Below are positions 34,635-36,044 of a stretch of 36,044 bases of DNA, one piece after another. The stretch is from Polyangiaceae bacterium. Lineage in GTDB: Bacteria > Myxococcota_A > Polyangia > Polyangiales > Polyangiaceae. The notes under the pieces are model-generated. The model was not told the DNA's origin. It worked only from the letters and a program-made list of their open reading frames with translations, and did no database searches. The translations under genes were made by a program, and so were the position numbers. Position 1 is the stretch's first letter. Each line of letters begins with the position of its first letter. The stretch is taken from the NCBI GenBank assembly GCA_025937895.1, contig JAICQL010000063.1, positions 1-36,044 on the forward strand, in the 5' to 3' direction.

Positions 34635-35891
34635 GTGAGCTCACGTGCACCCCTGCCGCGGCGCGCGCAACTGGGCCTGGAGCTATCGCTCGAGGCGCGC
34701 GGGGGGTGGGCGCGACTGTGGGTGGAGCACGTGGAGCCTGGCTCACCCGCGGCGCGAGCGGGCGTGCAGGTCGGTGATGCGCTGCGCTCGCTCGCCGGTG
34801 AGGCGCCAGCAACCCTGGACGAGCTGCGCGCCCTGGTCGCTCGCTTGCCACTGAGCCAGCCCAGCCCGCTCGTGTTGCAGCGCGGGCAGCAGCAGCTCGA
34901 GCTGCTCGTGCACGCCGAGCCCCTGCCGCTGGAGGCGCTGGACAGCGGCCACGTCGTGCTCGACGAGGTGCCGTGGCGCGAGCATCGCCTGCGGGCGGTG
35001 TGGACCTTTCCCGCTGGCGGGAGCGCGAGAGTGCCGGCGATCTGGCTGCTGCCGGGCGCCGCCTGGCTCTCCGAGGAGCACCCCGTGGAGCCGCGCAGCG
35101 CACGCCTGACGCTGGTGCGCGGCCTCACCCGGGCGGGCTTTGCCACCCTGCGAGTGGAGCGCAGCGGGCTGGGCGACAGCGAAGGCCCGCCCTGCACGGA
35201 GCTCGATCTACACGCGGAGCTCTCGGGCTGGCGCGCCGCGCGCGAGCACTTCTGCGGACAGCCGCGCGTGTTACCCGGCGCCCGCTTTCTGTACGGCCGC
35301 AGCCTGGGGGGCATGCTGGCGCCGCTGCTGTGCGAGCGCGGGGACTTCGCCGCGGTGGCGGTGTGGGGCTCCTCCGCGCAGCCCTGGCCACGAGCCATGC
35401 TGGCTGCCTCCGAGCGACAGTATCGCCTCGCGGGCCGCGCAGGGCCCGAGCTGCAGCGCACCCTGGCGCAGCTCGAGCAGCTCTCGCAGCTGGTGTACGG
35501 CGAAGGCCTGAACCCGGAAGCGGCGTACCGGCGCCATCCGGAGCTGCGCGAGGCCGAGCCGGCGAGCTTTGCGGGACGATATGTCTACGGGCGCGTGGCG
35601 AGCTTCTTCCAGCAGCTGGCCGCGACCGACGTGGCCGCGGCCTGGCGCGGCGTGCGCTGCCCGGTGCTGGCGCTACACGGCAGCGCCGACTGGCTGAGCC
35701 TGGCAGAAGACTCGCAGCAGATCGCCGAGCTCGCACCCGCCGGCGAATATCGCGAGCTCGCAGGCATCGATCACATGATGCATGCGAGGAGCAGCGTGGA
35801 GGAGTCCTTCGCCGAGCCCTGGGGTGGTGACTTTTCGCCCGCCGCCCTCGACGCGCTGGTCTCCTTCTTCGAGCGGAGCCGACGGTTCTGA
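34635..35891 (+). CDS. PDZ-domain / alpha-beta-hydrolase fusion protein
   Basis: 418 aa, no signal peptide. Residues ~10-95 are PDZ-like: LGLELSLEARGGWARLWVEHVEPGSPAARAGVQVGDALRSLAG, ATLDELRALVA and SPLVLQRGQQQLELLV. Residues ~110-418 are an alpha/beta hydrolase: LLPGAAWLSEEHP (oxyanion region), LTRAGFATLRVERSGLGDSEG, nucleophile Ser in LYGRSLGGMLAP, catalytic Asp in LHGSADWLSL and His in AGIDHMMHARS. This suggests a serine esterase or thioesterase steered by its PDZ module to a protein partner. GTG 34635 is the only sensible start, with a weak upstream site. Divergent from the SGNH esterase. Confidence 0.82.
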   Translation: MSSRAPLPRRAQLGLELSLEARGGWARLWVEHVEPGSPAARAGVQVGDALRSLAGEAPATLDELRALVARLPLSQPSPLVLQRGQQQLELLVHAEPLPLEALDSGHVVLDEVPWREHRLRAVWTFPAGGSARVPAIWLLPGAAWLSEEHPVEPRSARLTLVRGLTRAGFATLRVERSGLGDSEGPPCTELDLHAELSGWRAAREHFCGQPRVLPGARFLYGRSLGGMLAPLLCERGDFAAVAVWGSSAQPWPRAMLAASERQYRLAGRAGPELQRTLAQLEQLSQLVYGEGLNPEAAYRRHPELREAEPASFAGRYVYGRVASFFQQLAATDVAAAWRGVRCPVLALHGSADWLSLAEDSQQIAELAPAGEYRELAGIDHMMHARSSVEESFAEPWGGDFSPAALDALVSFFERSRRF

Positions 35892-35917
35892 CACGCTCAC
35901 AGAGCTAGCAGCCAGGC

Positions 35918-36044
35918 TCAAGCTCGTGCGGCTGCGGCGGCCTTTTGGCGCGAGCTGGCGCCGGTGGCCGTGGCTCCGGGTGCCCGCGCACGGCGAGCTG
36001 CCGCCTTGCCAATGGCCGCTTTGCCAATGGCCGCTTTGCCAATG
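35918..36044 (-). CDS. C-terminal end of an Ala/Lys-rich protein with IGKAA repeats
   Basis: On the minus strand the frame runs in from beyond the window end and stops at TGA (35918-35920). The 42 visible codons read IGKAA three times, then an Ala/Arg/Ser-rich basic tail with RRARAPG and SSRQKAAAA, ending in Ala-Arg-Ala. Lys/Ala pentapeptide repeats of this sort are found in histone-H1-like tails of bacterial DNA-binding or ribosome-associated proteins, but the main domain lies outside the window, so no function is assigned. It is convergent with the PDZ-hydrolase gene, 26 bp away. Confidence 0.6.
   Translation of the reverse strand, partial: IGKAAIGKAAIGKAAARRARAPGATATGASSRQKAAAAARA
36001..36044. 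repeat. 15-bp tandem repeat encoding IGKAA
   Basis: Units CCGCCTTGCCAATGG, CCGCTTTGCCAATGG and CCGCTTTGCCAATG follow each other to the window end and probably continue beyond it. They are in frame with the minus-strand gene fragment. Confidence 0.8.

Overview
The window is about 36 kb of very GC-rich DNA with a strong G/C bias at third codon positions. It carries many lipoproteins, plant-polysaccharide hydrolases, an ECF42-type sigma factor, a TIGR03118-type protein, sigma-54-type promoters and double-glycine peptide precursors. This combination suggests a myxobacterium, perhaps of the Polyangia/Sorangium type. That placement is inference from gene content; no rRNA or tRNA gene is present to test it.

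Layout. 1-1349: the end of a secreted beta-rich protein, then a gene-poor stretch with a strong hairpin, a decayed IS3-type transposase and degenerate repeats. 1350-3076: a TetR regulator with a perfect 25-bp operator and a downstream hormone-sensitive-lipase-type esterase. 3201-6960: ilvD, an NYN-LOTUS putative RNase and a GNAT-like protein.

6960-11125 is the most unusual part. Two nearly identical 95-aa peptide precursors with double-glycine leaders lie in the same orientation on either side of a short UvrA-like ATPase that lacks the UvrB-binding domain. Each precursor has a -24/-12 sigma-54-type promoter about 60 nt before its ATG, and further upstream a tandem GGACNGTC repeat with one-helical-turn spacing. 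No maturation enzyme, peptidase-transporter or enhancer-binding protein lies in the window, so the precursors look like an orphan pair controlled from elsewhere.

11125-14863: a YjjG-like HAD phosphatase, a C-type-lectin surface protein with an 18-bp in-frame repeat, a possible Roadblock-like protein and a LEA14-like lipoprotein. 14961-19876: a GH5 glycosidase, a GH8 glycosidase resembling reducing-end xylosidases, and a leucine-rich-repeat lipoprotein. 19943-21666: an ECF42 sigma factor divergent from its DGPF/YCII partner, which carries a good ECF42-type promoter; the sigma gene has no ordinary start codon before region 2. 21806-24268: Tex, followed by a 690-bp non-coding stretch. 24959-29838: a single-haem lipoprotein, a methyltransferase, two further lipoproteins and a TIGR03118 protein. 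30070-35891: an APC-type amino-acid permease, a GH12-like lipoprotein that appears to lack its catalytic nucleophile, a sialate-O-acetylesterase-type SGNH esterase and a PDZ-alpha/beta-hydrolase fusion. The window ends inside an Ala/Lys-rich gene with IGKAA pentapeptide repeats.

The GH5, GH8, GH12-like and SGNH-esterase genes together suggest secreted degradation of plant cell wall (xylan or glucan), but they are separate transcription units rather than one operon. Start codons were chosen from visible Shine-Dalgarno sequences, signal peptides and family lengths; doubtful cases are stated in each entry.
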